From the NCBI GenBank assembly GCA_949825045.1, contig OX463832.1, positions 22,252,552-22,316,551 on the forward strand: DNA of 64,000 nt, in the 5' to 3' direction. This DNA is from Argyresthia goedartella (lineage: Eukaryota > Arthropoda > Insecta > Lepidoptera > Argyresthiidae). A program made the translations under genes and the position numbers. Below, one piece after another: positions 1 through 9,160 of this stretch (positions are counted from its first letter, which is position 1; each line of letters opens with the position of its first letter). The notes below the pieces were generated by a model that did not search any database, was not told the origin of the DNA, and was given only the letters and a program-made list of their open reading frames with translations.

Positions 1-169
1 ATAGATTTAGTGGTAAATGTCTGAGTTCATCTCATTGCATAACAATTATTTTGATATCTTGCTGTTCGCGGTGTTTGATCAAAAACTAGACTATTTGGAT
101 TTCTCGTGTTTCTTGGGGACCGTAGTTTTGCTATTTGGAATATTTTAAGTTTTTATAGACGAATTTGGA

Positions 170-425
170 GATTCCAGGGGAGCCCTCCTCATTTTTTTAT
201 TTTTTGTATAAAAATCGTACAGCGGTTCACAGAATACATCTACATACCAAGTTTCAACTGGTCTGTCTGTAGTCTTAATAGTTTCGGAATAAAGTTGCTG
301 TGACATACGGACGGACAGACGAACAGACAGACTTAACAAAACTTGTTTGTCTACCGAACCCTAAAAATCGACTTGTGCGGAACCCGCGGTGCGCGAGCCC
401 GACTCGCACTTAGCCGATTTTTTTT
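170..425. repeat. Degenerate GGGTTCCGTACC-family repeat, two ends fused
   Basis: The block has the hallmarks of the 0.4 kb family seen complete at 12.3 and 53.2 kb: an ACGGACGGACAGACG stretch, the end motif CGAACCCTAAAA, then the opposite end with CTCGCACTTAGCCG. The two ends meet head to tail near 365, so this is a rearranged or partial copy. It lies just upstream of the first zinc-finger exon. No coding potential is supported. Confidence 0.6.
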
Positions 426-463
426 CTCCTGTGCCGAGGCCCAGCATGTCATATATTTTCCAG

Positions 464-538
464 GCAGTCAGCGAAACTACACGAGGAGTGGCACAAGGGG
501 ACCAAGTACCAGTGCCCACATTGCCGAGAGGAATTCTC
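464..538 (+). CDS. C2H2 zinc-finger protein, exon 1 in window (first half of finger 1)
   Basis: The first visible coding exon of a C2H2 zinc-finger gene that begins upstream of the window. It follows the acceptor TTTTCCAG and ends at the donor GTAAGT. It enters with one base of a codon and leaves with two. The peptide reads QSAKLHEEWHKGTKYQ, a linker, then CPHCREEF, the zinc-binding knuckle of a finger. The histidine half lies in the next exon at 7032, joined in frame across about 6.5 kb of transposon-filled intron. C2H2 fingers normally bind DNA in the nucleus; no orthologue is recognised. The gene start is not in the window. Confidence 0.8.
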
Positions 539-954
539 GTAAGTGCCATTTAAGCTCACAACGACCACGGAAAATTTTGAGGCATCGCTATTTTATACCT
601 CATGCCATGGTAATAAAATTCAAAACCTATAACGGGTAAATTGACGCCCGTGGTCGTTGAGAGGTGGGTCCCGTAGACCACAGACGGTTTGTCGGTCGAT
701 AGTTTAGTCGGCTTGTTCCGCAAATCCCCTGCGACTACCCCCTGCGAAGGGGATTTGTGGACTTTTTGACAATTTTTGTCCTTAAATCCCTTTCCGGCGT
801 TATAACGCCAAGCAATGGGGATTTCTGGACAAAAGTATCAGAAGTTCCGCGAATCCTCTTTTACATTTTTTGTGTTATATATTTCAGTCATGGGATGTCA
901 GCTGGTAAAAGGGTATTTTTTATTAAGTTTAGCATAACATAACAGAGTGGTCAC

Positions 955-1085
955 GCCTTTTCCTATACGGGGTGGCAGAGGCACAATTCTGCCCACGTTC
1001 AGCCAGTATCAAATACTCCATTTTGCGTGATATGGGAGCTAGCCCATCGCCGCAGCTATGGAGTAATGAAGGTTTTCTCACGATG
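955..1085 (-). mobile_element. SINE S4 fragment (3' body)
   Basis: Read on the - strand, this matches the body of the tRNA-derived SINE at 62275-62500: a CATCGTGAGGAAAACCTTC start, then a GTGGGCAGAATTGTGCC segment and a CGTATAGGAAAAGGCGTGAC end. The tRNA-like head is absent, so it is a partial copy. Confidence 0.6.
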
Positions 1086-1086
1086 T

Positions 1087-2508
1087 CAAAGTCAAAAGTC
1101 AAAGTCAAAGTACTTTATTACTGTAGATATTTACATATACTTAGCAAACGTCAATTTTGCCTCTTCTCTACATTGGACCACTGTGGGAGAAGAAGGGCGT
1201 AGAAACTCCCACAGATTGATTTTTAGATCTCTTTTGAAAATAGGTTGTGCTTAACTATTACAAATATGAAAAATTTAATTATTATGATTAATAAGCAGGA
1301 ATAGATAATTACAAAATTATTAACAGCAAGGCCTGTGTTGAGCTAGATTAACCCCATACAGTCCTGTCATTTAAGTAATCTTGAACATTGTAATATCCCT
1401 TTTTTGACAAAGTCGCTTTAACATGCTTTTGAAATTGCTCAAATAGCAATTTCAAAATCTCCAGAGGTATCTTATTAAAGTAGAGAATACACTGACCCTT
1501 GAAGAATTGCTAACCTTCGCGAGTCTAAATCGGGGTGCACACAGTCTGTGATTATTTCTTAGGTTAACATTACAGCTATCGCTAAGTTTAGAAAATGTTG
1601 TAAGGTACTTGCGTACATACATTATATTTTCGAAAATAAATTGACTAGCTACGGTTAGTATGTCAATTTCTTTAAAAAGCTCTCTTAAGGAGTCTGTTCG
1701 TTTTAAATTATAAATTGCTCGAATAGCTCTTTTCTTTAAAATAAAAATAGTTTGAATATCCGCTGCTTTCCCCACAACAAGATACCATAGGAATGAAAGT
1801 AACTAAAATATACTAGCCTAGATAATAATAATAATTATACATACATTGGACACCATTTACACACATTGATCTAGCCCCAAACTAGGATTCCCTGAATCTT
1901 GGGTACTAGACAACGATACACATACTTATATCGATAAATATTATACTTAGATAGACAAACAACCATGAAAAGGGTACGAACATCCGTTCTCATCAAACAA
2001 ATATTTGCCCCCACCGGGACTCGAAACCGGGAACCTTGGCTTAGTAGGCAGCGTCACTGCCGATGCCGTCATTAGGATGTAGCCACATCCGTGCTTTGTC
2101 TGATGTTCCTAACAGCGTAAGCCGCAGAACTTAATTTACCAGCCAATTTATCTATGTGGGGTCCCCACTGCAATTTGCTATCAATGGTTATTCCAAGAAA
2201 CTTCGTATCATTTACTAATTCTAACGTGCTGTTGTCTAACACTCAACTTGCCTGACATTTGGAAGTGAGAATTTGATACACTTGGTTTTACCAGCGTTTA
2301 ACAATAAATTATTAACTGTGAACCAAGGTGAATCAAGGTTAAAGACAATACACCATTAACATCATCAAAATCTGCTTTTTGTCTTTCAATTTTGAAGACC
2401 AGTGAAGTATCATCAGCAAATAACACTATGTCAGTTAATTTCTCCACCATGAAAGGCAGATCGTTCATATATACTAGGAACAAGAAAGGTTCCACAAGGT
2501 TCCATATT
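1087..2508 (-). mobile_element. LINE family A, truncated CR1/Jockey-like copy with a SINE inside
   Basis: A 5'-truncated non-LTR retrotransposon on the - strand. Its 3' end has a (GTCAAA)n tail at about 1085-1115. Reverse transcriptase fragments survive at 2298-2495 (FLFLVYMNDLPF, then FADDTS, the YADD-type catalytic box) and C-terminal sequence at 1452-1775 (KAADIQTIFILKKRAIRAIY). Stops and frameshifts break the reading frame, and SINE S1 at 1821-2075 splits it. Matching 3' ends lie at 6605-6985, 17094-17740, 21724-21860 and 29380-29490. The 5' end stops abruptly at 2489-2506 in an inverted VPQGS-coding motif. Confidence 0.8.
1821..2075 (-). mobile_element. tRNA-derived SINE S1, inserted in LINE A
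   Basis: On the - strand it has a tRNA-like head with a B-box-like GGTTTCGAGTCCCGGTGGG and a 3' body containing GGGGCTAGATCAATGTGTG, and it ends in an (ATT)n tail at 1822-1835. It interrupts the LINE A C-terminal sequence; the flanking LINE segments rejoin in the same order as at 17128-17175. Better copies are at 7281, 53739, 61172 and 62913. Confidence 0.8.
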
Positions 2509-4115
2509 AGGTTTAAGGTTTAAGTATTTATTTCTCAAAAAGAATACAATATTCACTTACTTGAGAAACAACACAAATAAATAATTACACAAATAGATTT
2601 CTTCCATCGCGCGAGAAATTAAAGTAGGGTAGTCCTTGAAAAATGTAAATATTTATGTTAAGAATGTGGTGACTTTGAGATGTATATTTTTAAAAGTTTT
2701 TTATAAATTGGTAGTGATCTCGCCTCTTTTATATCTTTCGGTAGTTTGTTATACAGTCGCGCCCCATCTGCAATTATGCTGTTTTTACCGTAGTTTGTCC
2801 TGTGGTGTAGTATAACAATGTTATTTGCTTGTCTAGTCAAACGTTTTCGTAGATCTATCTTTTTTGTGAAAGTAATTTGGGTATGAATGTCTTTTGTAAG
2901 GATTTTTCGTATAAGTATGCATGTGTTATATATGTATGTTTGTGATATGTTTAATAATTTTGTTTCTGTATAGATTTTAGTCGTACTTGTTAAGAAATCG
3001 TAGCCAAAGAGAGTTTTAATGACTTTATTTTGTGCAATCTGCAGTGGAACCAGGTTTGTTTTCGCCGCTGCACCCCATATCTCTATTAGGTATTCTATGT
3101 GGGGTCTTACTAGTGAGTTATAAATGGTATAGCGGACACGTTTTGGTAGGCAACGAGAAATACCACGCAAGGCACCCGATAGAGACGTTAATTTACCTTT
3201 TACTTTTTCGATGTGAGGCTTCCATGTTACATGACTATCTATAATTAATCCTAAATATTTTTCTTCATTTGTTTTATCTATTGTTACTTGGTTTATGGTT
3301 AGAGATTTATGGACTGGTATTGGTTTGTTTTTAGCAGAAAGAATTAAGTATTTAGTTTTAGACGTATTAATTGTGAGTAAGATACTCTTAAGCCACTGGT
3401 GTAGAGTATCTAGATCTTGCTGAGCTCTGTTTATTATCATGTGGACATCGTTACCGAAGTAAAATAGGCACGTGTCATCTGCGTAGAGAGTGATATCGCC
3501 TGTTAAGCCTATATCTTTCATGCTATTTATGTAAGTGAGGAACAGAAGCGGTCCCAGGATTGATCCTTGCGGCACACCGAAGGAGACGGTCCTAGGACCG
3601 CTTTCGTGCTCATTAATTTTAACCACCTGGCTTCGATCCTTAAGGTATGATTTAAAAATGTCAAAAGCACTGCCTTTAATCCCAATGCCTTCCAGTTTAA
3701 GCAGAAGTATATCGTGACTAACGGTATCAAAAGCCTTCTTTAAATCAATAAATATTCCTAGGGCTATGTGTTTTTTATCTATGTTAAGTTTGATTGTTGT
3801 TATTAGGTCAACTGCTGCTGATACAGCATTAGATTTAGGACGGAACCCGTATTGTTTGTCGTATAGAAAATTGATTGAAAGAAGGTGATTCTCGAGGCGG
3901 TTGTAAAGAATCTTTTCGAATATTTTTGATACTATCGGTAGTACGGAAATTGGTCGGTAGTCATTGGGATCGGCCTTTTTTCCAGATTTGTTTATTGGTC
4001 GGACTTTTGCTTTTTTAAGTGAGTCAGGAAATTTACCTTCTAACATACACAGATTGATGCTTCTGCTAAGAGGCTCAGTTATTACGCTTATTAGGTATAT
4101 GGAACCTTGTGGAAC
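2489..4115. repeat. Pair of 18-bp inverted repeats (2489-2506 and 4098-4115)
   Basis: GTTCCACAAGGTTCCATA at 2489-2506 is repeated exactly in inverted orientation at 4098-4115. The motif encodes VPQGSI, part of the reverse transcriptase motif GVPQGS. One copy sits at the abrupt 5' end of LINE A, the other inside the chimeric ORF of LINE B. This suggests template switching, or inversion between LINE copies. Confidence 0.7.
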
Positions 4116-4811
4116 GCCATTTTTTACACCCGATCCATCAGATTTAACGCCGTTAACTTCTTTTAACGCCGTTAACGCCTTTTGAATTCTATTGCTTAGG
4201 TATGATTTTAAATATACCTCACTGAGGCTCGTGTTATTTTTTAATAAAGTCTCTGCTTCATATGGAGATGAATTTAGACGATCTGTTGTGAGTAGGGGTA
4301 CATTGGTAAAGAATGTTTCAAAAGCTCGAGCAACATCAGCGCTGGATTTAACAACATCATCACCTATCTTTAGGCAGAAATCATTGTCCCTTGGTATAAC
4401 TTTGCCAGTTTCACGGTTTATTATTTGCCAAACTTCCCTTGGTATAACTTTGCCAGTTTCACGGTTTATTATTTGCCAAACTGTTTTCATTCTATTATTT
4501 GAATTTTGAATTTTTCTATTAATGTGTAAAGTTTTTGCAGTCCTACAAACCAACTTGAAAGTTTTGGAATATTTTTTAACATAGTCATGAAATTTTCGAT
4601 AAAAGTTATAGGTTTTTTGATCATAAAGGTCATACAAGATAACTCTACTTTTACGAATTCCAAACGTTGCCCAGTCTTTTAATTTCGATTTACCGTTGTA
4701 GTCACTGACTTTCTTTAATTTAAAAACTTTATTGAATTCCGAATGAATAATGTTGAAGAAGTCAGAGTAGATTTTGTTTGGGTTCTGTTCATTAAAATCC
4801 GGTACTGGCAA
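2658..4811 (-). CDS. Non-LTR reverse transcriptase ORF, 717 codons, chimeric
   Basis: A reverse transcriptase of the CR1/Jockey kind. Visible motifs are DYRPISVLPIVSKIFEK (about residue 290), IDLKKAFDTVSHDIL with the catalytic Asp (about 360), GVPQGSILGP (about 411) and LYADDTCLF (YADD at 443-446), followed by a typical C-terminal region to 717. Two oddities are visible. GVPQGS also occurs at residues 232-237, N-terminal to the whole polymerase domain, where it has no place in the fold. Residues about 110-141 contain a perfect 16-residue duplication (VWQIINRETGKVIPR twice). The apurinic endonuclease expected N-terminally is missing. The frame is open, but autonomous activity is unlikely. Confidence 0.8.
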   Translation of the reverse strand: MPVPDFNEQNPNKIYSDFFNIIHSEFNKVFKLKKVSDYNGKSKLKDWATFGIRKSRVILYDLYDQKTYNFYRKFHDYVKKYSKTFKLVCRTAKTLHINRKIQNSNNRMKTVWQIINRETGKVIPREVWQIINRETGKVIPRDNDFCLKIGDDVVKSSADVARAFETFFTNVPLLTTDRLNSSPYEAETLLKNNTSLSEVYLKSYLSNRIQKALTALKEVNGVKSDGSGVKNGVPQGSIYLISVITEPLSRSINLCMLEGKFPDSLKKAKVRPINKSGKKADPNDYRPISVLPIVSKIFEKILYNRLENHLLSINFLYDKQYGFRPKSNAVSAAVDLITTIKLNIDKKHIALGIFIDLKKAFDTVSHDILLLKLEGIGIKGSAFDIFKSYLKDRSQVVKINEHESGPRTVSFGVPQGSILGPLLFLTYINSMKDIGLTGDITLYADDTCLFYFGNDVHMIINRAQQDLDTLHQWLKSILLTINTSKTKYLILSAKNKPIPVHKSLTINQVTIDKTNEEKYLGLIIDSHVTWKPHIEKVKGKLTSLSGALRGISRCLPKRVRYTIYNSLVRPHIEYLIEIWGAAAKTNLVPLQIAQNKVIKTLFGYDFLTSTTKIYTETKLLNISQTYIYNTCILIRKILTKDIHTQITFTKKIDLRKRLTRQANNIVILHHRTNYGKNSIIADGARLYNKLPKDIKEARSLPIYKKLLKIYISKSPHS
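4388..4483 (-). repeat. 48-bp in-frame tandem duplication within LINE B ORF
   Basis: Two adjacent identical 48-bp units (4388-4435 and 4436-4483) add 16 residues without breaking the frame. Perfect identity implies a recent event in this copy. Confidence 0.85.
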
Positions 4812-5085
4812 ATTTATATCTAAGTTTTTTTTGTCTTTTTTTATATGTCTCTAGTCTATGGGATATAATAGGCCTATAAAATGAATCTTATCCTTAATAG
4901 CAATTGGGAATGAAATTGTTTGACCACTGTGATCGGAGGTAAGCAGTTAATTACACTTTAACTTGTGAATGTGCATTCACAAGTTAAAGTCACAAAAAAC
5001 GTTATCTAAGCAAGTTTGGCTGGTAAGTGTAAATCTAGTTGGCTCTAAAAATACATGACATAAGTTAAACGATTTGAATAAAGTT

Positions 5086-5583
5086 ATTTATCTACACACG
5101 TATCATAAACCCTCTTTACTGCGTTCAAAAACCGCACGTTACAATCAGCATTATGTTAAACTACTTGGTAAAAACTCGTTTCGTATCTGGAAAACTACAC
5201 ATAATGGTCATTATGTGTAGTTTTTCTACATATAATGACATTCAAATTTCGAACGCCGACGCCCACCCGCGTGCCGTCCCTAGTTTGTCTGTGAAGTTGG
5301 TACTGACATTCAAATTTCGAACGCCGACACCCGTCTGCGTGAAGTTGGTACTAATGAACAAGCTAAACAATTGCAGAACCACAATGCCGGTCAAACATGC
5401 GGTTCCTGAACACATCAAAGAGAGCTTATGATATGTGTGTAGATAAACTAGTGTACGTAACTGTACATAATTAGGCAAAACTCTCGAGTGATATTATTAT
5501 GAAACTCGCCTTCGGCTCGTTTCATAAACCCACTCTCGAGTTTTAATGCCCTCCATTATGCAGCAGTCACATAGACTACTATA
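5086..5583. mobile_element. Foldback/MITE family M2 copy
   Basis: It starts with TTTATCTACACACGTATCAT, continues with CCTCTTTACTGCGTTC, and contains the hairpin-forming pair CACATAATGG / CCATTATGTG and an ACTCGAGAGT-type repeat. It ends at CAGCAGTCACATAGAC. It is nearly identical over its length to 33421-33905. A 92-codon open frame inside (5153-5431) is shared with other M2 copies but has no recognisable domain. It inserts into or abuts the endonuclease ORF that starts at 6077. Confidence 0.75.
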
Positions 5584-6077
5584 ATCGTTGTTTCGTTGTT
5601 GTTCCTACAAGCAAATACATTGAGATCGCCACAAATAATTAACTTTTTTCTGTTATTACATAGTTTAGAGAGGGCTTCCTCCATAATTTTCTCAAATATT
5701 TCGATATTGCCACGGCCTTTTTCATCCCTCGGTGGCCTGTAAACACAAACAATAATATGGCTATCCAACTCAAAACAGGATACCTCTATGTGTCTTTCTA
5801 CAGTAAGTGCAAGAATATCTTTCCGTTGTTTCACCTTAATATTATTTTTCACTAAGATTAAAGAACCACCTCTATCAGCAGTCTTTCTATTGTAACAACT
5901 GATAATTTTGTAATTATTTATGGCAAAAGACATCATATTTTCCTTCAACCAGTGTTCTGTAACACAAATAATATCAATGTCAGAATTTTTTAGAAATAAT
6001 TCTAATACAAGTTCTTTGCCAGGTAGCCCCTGGATGTTTTGATGGGCAATATTTAACTGGGGCTTACATTTTGACAT
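5556..6077 (-). pseudogene. LINE apurinic/apyrimidinic endonuclease fragment
   Basis: The 173-codon frame begins MSKCKPQLNIAHQNIQGL and shows the endonuclease landmarks of non-LTR elements: N-x-Q near the start, VTEHWL with the catalytic Glu, and ICGDLNV with the Asp/Asn pair near the end. It then runs into M2 sequence at about 5590, so the reverse transcriptase half is lost. It is probably the 5' half of a family A type element. It is broken and non-autonomous. Confidence 0.75.
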
Positions 6078-6109
6078 ATTTAGTGGCTCTTGTATGCTAG
6101 AGATTTCCT

Positions 6110-6451
6110 CTATTGTCTTATGAACTGATTTAAATTACTTGGAACAGATTCCAACGTGGCATGCAAAGTATGATTAACAGGTGAATTCCCAATAGGGGTG
6201 CATGTCACATTACTCTTAACATACAAAGGTTTAGTATAATTATTTCTACACTCGTCATTTCCTACTGGCACCCTAGTTATTTTCTCTACAATAACAGGGT
6301 CATAAATATTGTATGCCAATAATTTGGCAATCTGTCGCTTAGATGACGCAGGTACATACATTGTATCCCTAGTCAGTATAAAATTTCGAATAAACTTATT
6401 CGTATCAAAATATAATACTTCGTCCCGATGACCAAAGGTCATGTTATACAT
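6110..6451 (-). pseudogene. Short ORF upstream of the LINE endonuclease, unrecognised
   Basis: A 113-codon open frame on the same strand, 33 bases upstream of the endonuclease fragment. It could be a remnant of the element's first ORF or 5' region. No zinc knuckle, coiled coil or RNA-binding motif is visible. Function unknown. Confidence 0.3.
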
Positions 6452-6479
6452 AAGATGTTTGCCATCACCGTTAGAACGC

Positions 6480-6598
6480 CCAATAAATGTACTTAAGATA
6501 AATTAATTATCTCATTACATGGTCAGGAATCGAACCTGCATCTCCTGTGTGAGAAGAAAGCGTGAAACCCATTAGACCACGGAGCTCCGTTGTTAAGT
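6480..6598 (-). mobile_element. SINE S4 fragment (tRNA-like head)
   Basis: Reverse-strand match to the head of the SINE at 62275: GAGCTCCGTGGTCTAATGGG, CACACAGGAGATGCAGG, then the B-box-like GGTTCGATTCCTGACCATG. The body is missing. It is a tRNA-derived repeat; the short surviving stem regions do not support a functional tRNA. Confidence 0.65.
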
Positions 6599-6604
6599 TT
6601 ACGT

Positions 6605-6985
6605 AATTCCAAATTCCAAATTCCAAATGTCTTTATTACTGTAGATATTTACATATACTTAGCAATCGTCATTTTTTGCCACTTCTCTATATTGGACCAA
6701 TGTGGGAGAAGGGCGTAGAAACTCCCACAGATTGATTTTTAGATCTCTTTTTAAAAATTGCTTATGCTTAACTATTACAAAATATAATATTTAGTCATTA
6801 TCATAATTAATAAGCAGGAATAAATAATTACAAAATTATTAACAGCAAGGTCTGTGTTGAGCCAGATTAACCCCATACAGACCCATTATTTAAGTAATCT
6901 TGAACATTGTAATATCCCTTTTTCGACAAAGTCGTTTTAACATGGATTTTAAATTGCTCAAATGACAATTTCAAGATCTCAGATA
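6605..6985 (-). mobile_element. LINE family A, 3' end only
   Basis: The last codons of a LINE A ORF are readable on the - strand (LSKKGYYNVQDYLNNGSVWG then stop), followed by a 3' UTR with CTCCCACAGATTG and an (AATTCCA)n-type tail at 6605-6628. It is 5'-truncated at a GATAT-rich stretch near 6980. Confidence 0.8.
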
Positions 6986-7018
6986 TGATATGATATGATA
7001 GATATGATATGATATTAT
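6978..7018. repeat. GATAT microsatellite-like tract
   Basis: Repeated GATATGATAT motifs lie immediately upstream of zinc-finger exon 2. A related degenerate TTAGATTAGATT tract follows the exon (about 7168-7250). Both flank the exon closely and weaken the polypyrimidine tract of its acceptor. Confidence 0.6.
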
Positions 7019-7031
7019 TTGTGTCCCGCAG

Positions 7032-7167
7032 CAAGTTCACGACGTACATGGGCCACGTGCGTATAAAGCACCCTACAGACGCGGTGTGCCTACTTTGCGG
7101 GTATTCCTTCGTCAGTGAGAAGGGACTGCGCTTGCATACGAGACTCAAACATCGGTGCGACGACCAG
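7032..7167 (+). CDS. C2H2 zinc-finger protein, exon 2 (end of finger 1, finger 2)
   Basis: The exon follows the acceptor GTCCCGCAG and ends at GACCAG|GTTGG. Its first base completes a Ser codon begun by exon 1 (TC+C), giving the His half of finger 1, HVRIKH. Finger 2 is complete: CLLC, 12 residues, then HTRLKH. The exon leaves in phase 0. Finger 1 has 13 residues between the second Cys and first His rather than the usual 12, a small deviation. The match of phase across a 6.5 kb intron is strong evidence for the exon. Confidence 0.85.
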
Positions 7168-7280
7168 GTTGGCCTAGACTAGATTTGATTAGATTAAACT
7201 AGATTAGATTACAATACATTGGATGAGATACGACTGGATTATACAGGTGAATTTAGCCGACCATATTAAACATATTTGAC

Positions 7281-7545
7281 GACCCGAATGGCCGAGTCGG
7301 CAGTGACCCTGCCTACGAAGCCAAGGGTCCTGGTTTCGAGTCCCGGTGGGGGCCATTATTTGTTTGATGAGAACCGATGTTTGTACCCTAGTCATGGTTG
7401 TTTGTCTATCTAAGTATAATATTTATCTATATAAGTATGTGTATCGTTGTCTAGTACCCAAGATACAGGCAATCCTAGTTTGGGGCTAGCTCAATGTGTG
7501 TAAATAGTATCCAAGGTATTATGTCCTAGGTATTATTATATTTTG
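7281..7545 (+). mobile_element. tRNA-derived SINE S1
   Basis: The head reads GACCCGAATGGCCGAGTCGG with a B-box-like GTTTCGAGTCCC. The body contains TTGTTTGATGAGAACC and GGGGCTAGCTCAATGTGTG, and it ends in a short ATT tail. It is near full length (about 265 bp) and lies in the sense direction of the zinc-finger intron. Confidence 0.8.
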
Positions 7546-7616
7546 GGGGATAATAATGATCATAATGAACAACTTTTCCAAAATTTGGTCAGCTGATTAA
7601 ATGTCACCCTATATTA
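7546..7616. mobile_element. Fragment of Tc1-type MITE M4
   Basis: Contains ATCATAATGAACAACTTTTCC and ends TGGTCAGCTGATTAAATGTCACC, matching one arm of the complete 264-bp element at 38334-38597. Only one arm is present. Confidence 0.6.
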
Positions 7617-7706
7617 GCTTGGATTAGATGAGATTGTTCAGAGAACCCAGCTCGAAAGCGAACCTGGACAAATATAATATAAGAAATATCAAAAATAAAA
7701 GGGTAA

Positions 7707-7907
7707 TATTAAACTGCACATCAAAAATACTGATTTGCACAGCAAACATAAGGGCAGAATACTGCGGTAGTTTAGGATAAGGTGTTAGGTTCAACATGTA
7801 AGAACAACAAAAAATACTTAAAACATAAACTTAAGTGCTCCTTAAATATTTAAAACATAAAAAGTGTTTTTTGTGTAAATCAGTATTTTTGATTTGCGAT
7901 TAAATAC
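7707..7907 (+). mobile_element. MITE M1 copy, partly deleted
   Basis: It begins with AAACTGCACATCAAAAATAC and ends with CAGTATTTTTGATTTGCG. It carries a shortened core in which most of the GGGGGTGAGCGAAGCGAAGC segment is missing. The ends are imperfect inverted repeats. It is one of several M1 copies (22459, 54052, 62071). Confidence 0.75.
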
Positions 7908-8017
7908 TACCCAAAATAAAATATTAAATACAGCAGAGAAGCTTCCATTGAGATATTCTTTAAATCATAAAAGCATCCTTTTTGCACGTTTTTATTTTAT
8001 TTGGTATTCATCTCGAC

Positions 8018-8220
8018 GTCCTCTGGTGCGCAGCGGTTGCGGCTCTGCCTACCATGCGAGAGGTCCCGGGTTCGATCCCCGGCTGGGGTTAAAGAAAAAG
8101 AATACCCGGTATTGGATGTTTATATGTGTGTGACGTCCCAGTTTCTGGTTCCCACGACACAGGGGGCCCTAGTGTGGTGCCAGAAGCAATGTTTGTGCTT
8201 GTAGGAAAAAGCAAAAGTTC
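8018..8220 (+). mobile_element. tRNA-derived SINE S3
   Basis: A tRNA-like head (TGGTGCGCAGCGGTTGCGGC, then GGTCCCGGGTTCGATCCCC) is followed by a body with GACACAGGGGGCCCTAGTG and CCAGAAGCAATG. Shorter S3 pieces are at 43438 and 50225. It ends directly against the GGGTTCCGTACC repeat at 8222. Confidence 0.75.
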
Positions 8221-8221
8221 A

Positions 8222-8645
8222 TTTTTAGGGTTCCGTACCCGAAGGGTGCCCAACGGGACCCTTTTACTAAGCCTCCGCAGTCCCTCCGTCCGTCCGTCCG
8301 TCACCAGGCTGTATCTCATGAACCGTGATAGTTAGACAGATGAAATTTTCACAGATGATGTATTTCTGTTGCCGCTATAACAATAAATACGAAAAAACAG
8401 AATGAAATAAATATTCAAGGGGGCTCGCATACAACAATTCTTTCAATACCACATACAAACTTATGAATGCACCTGGTTACGCGCATGGAGTGTGAAAGTA
8501 GCCGCACCAATAACTTTGTAAACAACATTTTGCTATGTAAAATACAAACTATTCCCTCCACACCATCCCTACCGCACGAAGGGTTCCGTACCATGTAGGG
8601 TGGTACGGAACCTCGCACCAAGTAGACTCGCACTTGAGCGGTTTT
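8222..8645 (-). repeat. GGGTTCCGTACC-family 0.4 kb repeat
   Basis: It begins TTTTTAGGGTTCCGTACCCG and ends in CTCGCACTTGAGCGGTTTTT. The interior includes CAGGCTGTATCTCATGAACC, the CCGTCCGTCCGTC run and GCCGCACCAATAACTTTG. It is close in sequence to the copies at 12339 and 53211, in the opposite orientation. No protein-coding capacity is evident. Confidence 0.8.
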
Positions 8646-9160
8646 TAGGTTCTCTGCCAGCCAGTTTAAAGTAACGTCAAACAACACCCCATCAGAAGAA
8701 ATGTCGTAATAGCTGTCGCCAGTAAGAGACAGAGCTATTGCTCGGTCTCCCTTTCCTTTTCTAAAGAGAAGGAGATTGACGAATACCTCTGTCCCTTATC
8801 GTCTGACAATAACTATTAAGTCACTTCCGCTGTAGGTCCGTTTTCGCGCCAAAATGTGAACTGTCAGTTGTTGGAGCCCGATAAAATTATACTATTTTAA
8901 CGTTAATATGCTCGTCGTCTTTTCGACATGTTATAAGTGAAAATTAAAGCAAAAAATAAAATCAATTCATGTATAACATTCAAATAGTTCTTTATTACTT
9001 TAGAAATATGCTTAGTAAGCAGAAGGGCGAGAAACTCCCAAAGATAAATTTACCTTGTTGGTTATATTATGCTGTGGCTAACTTCAAAAATGTGATGTTT
9101 GTAGCTAGCAACAACTGCAGTCGACATGTCGCCGGCGAGACAGCCGGCGTAGTTAAGCTG
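8646..9160. other. Intron stretch; short inverted relative of the 95-bp satellite at its end
   Basis: No gene or known repeat is seen in most of this stretch. Near its right end (about 9115-9155) the sequence GTCGACATGTCGCCGGCGAG, read in reverse, resembles part of the 95-bp satellite unit at 9941-10510, which has GCTGTCTCGCTGGCGGCATG. Thus the TIR element at 9161-9930 is flanked on both sides by related sequence in opposite orientation. Confidence 0.45.

Larger units (their letters stand above)
2509..4830 (-). mobile_element. LINE family B, mosaic non-LTR retrotransposon
   Basis: A - strand non-LTR retrotransposon carrying the 717-codon ORF at 2658-4811. The 3' end abuts LINE A near 2509-2520. 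No endonuclease domain is present, so the copy is 5'-truncated or internally deleted. It lies in the first intron of the zinc-finger gene, antisense to that gene. Confidence 0.75.

Noticed and set aside
5153..5431. 92-codon ORF repeated at 33487-33765 and, shorter, at 43088-43318
   Set aside because: All copies lie within M2 foldback elements at the same offset. They share ancestry rather than coding constraint, have no domain, and the other strand is equally open.
7281..7355. Possible tRNA genes at the GAATGGCCGAGTCGGCAG repeats and at GAGCTCCGTGGTCTAACGGG repeats
   Set aside because: They occur as the heads of multi-copy 240-270 bp units with a common 3' body and ATT tail, and the acceptor stems do not pair well. 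They are SINEs.
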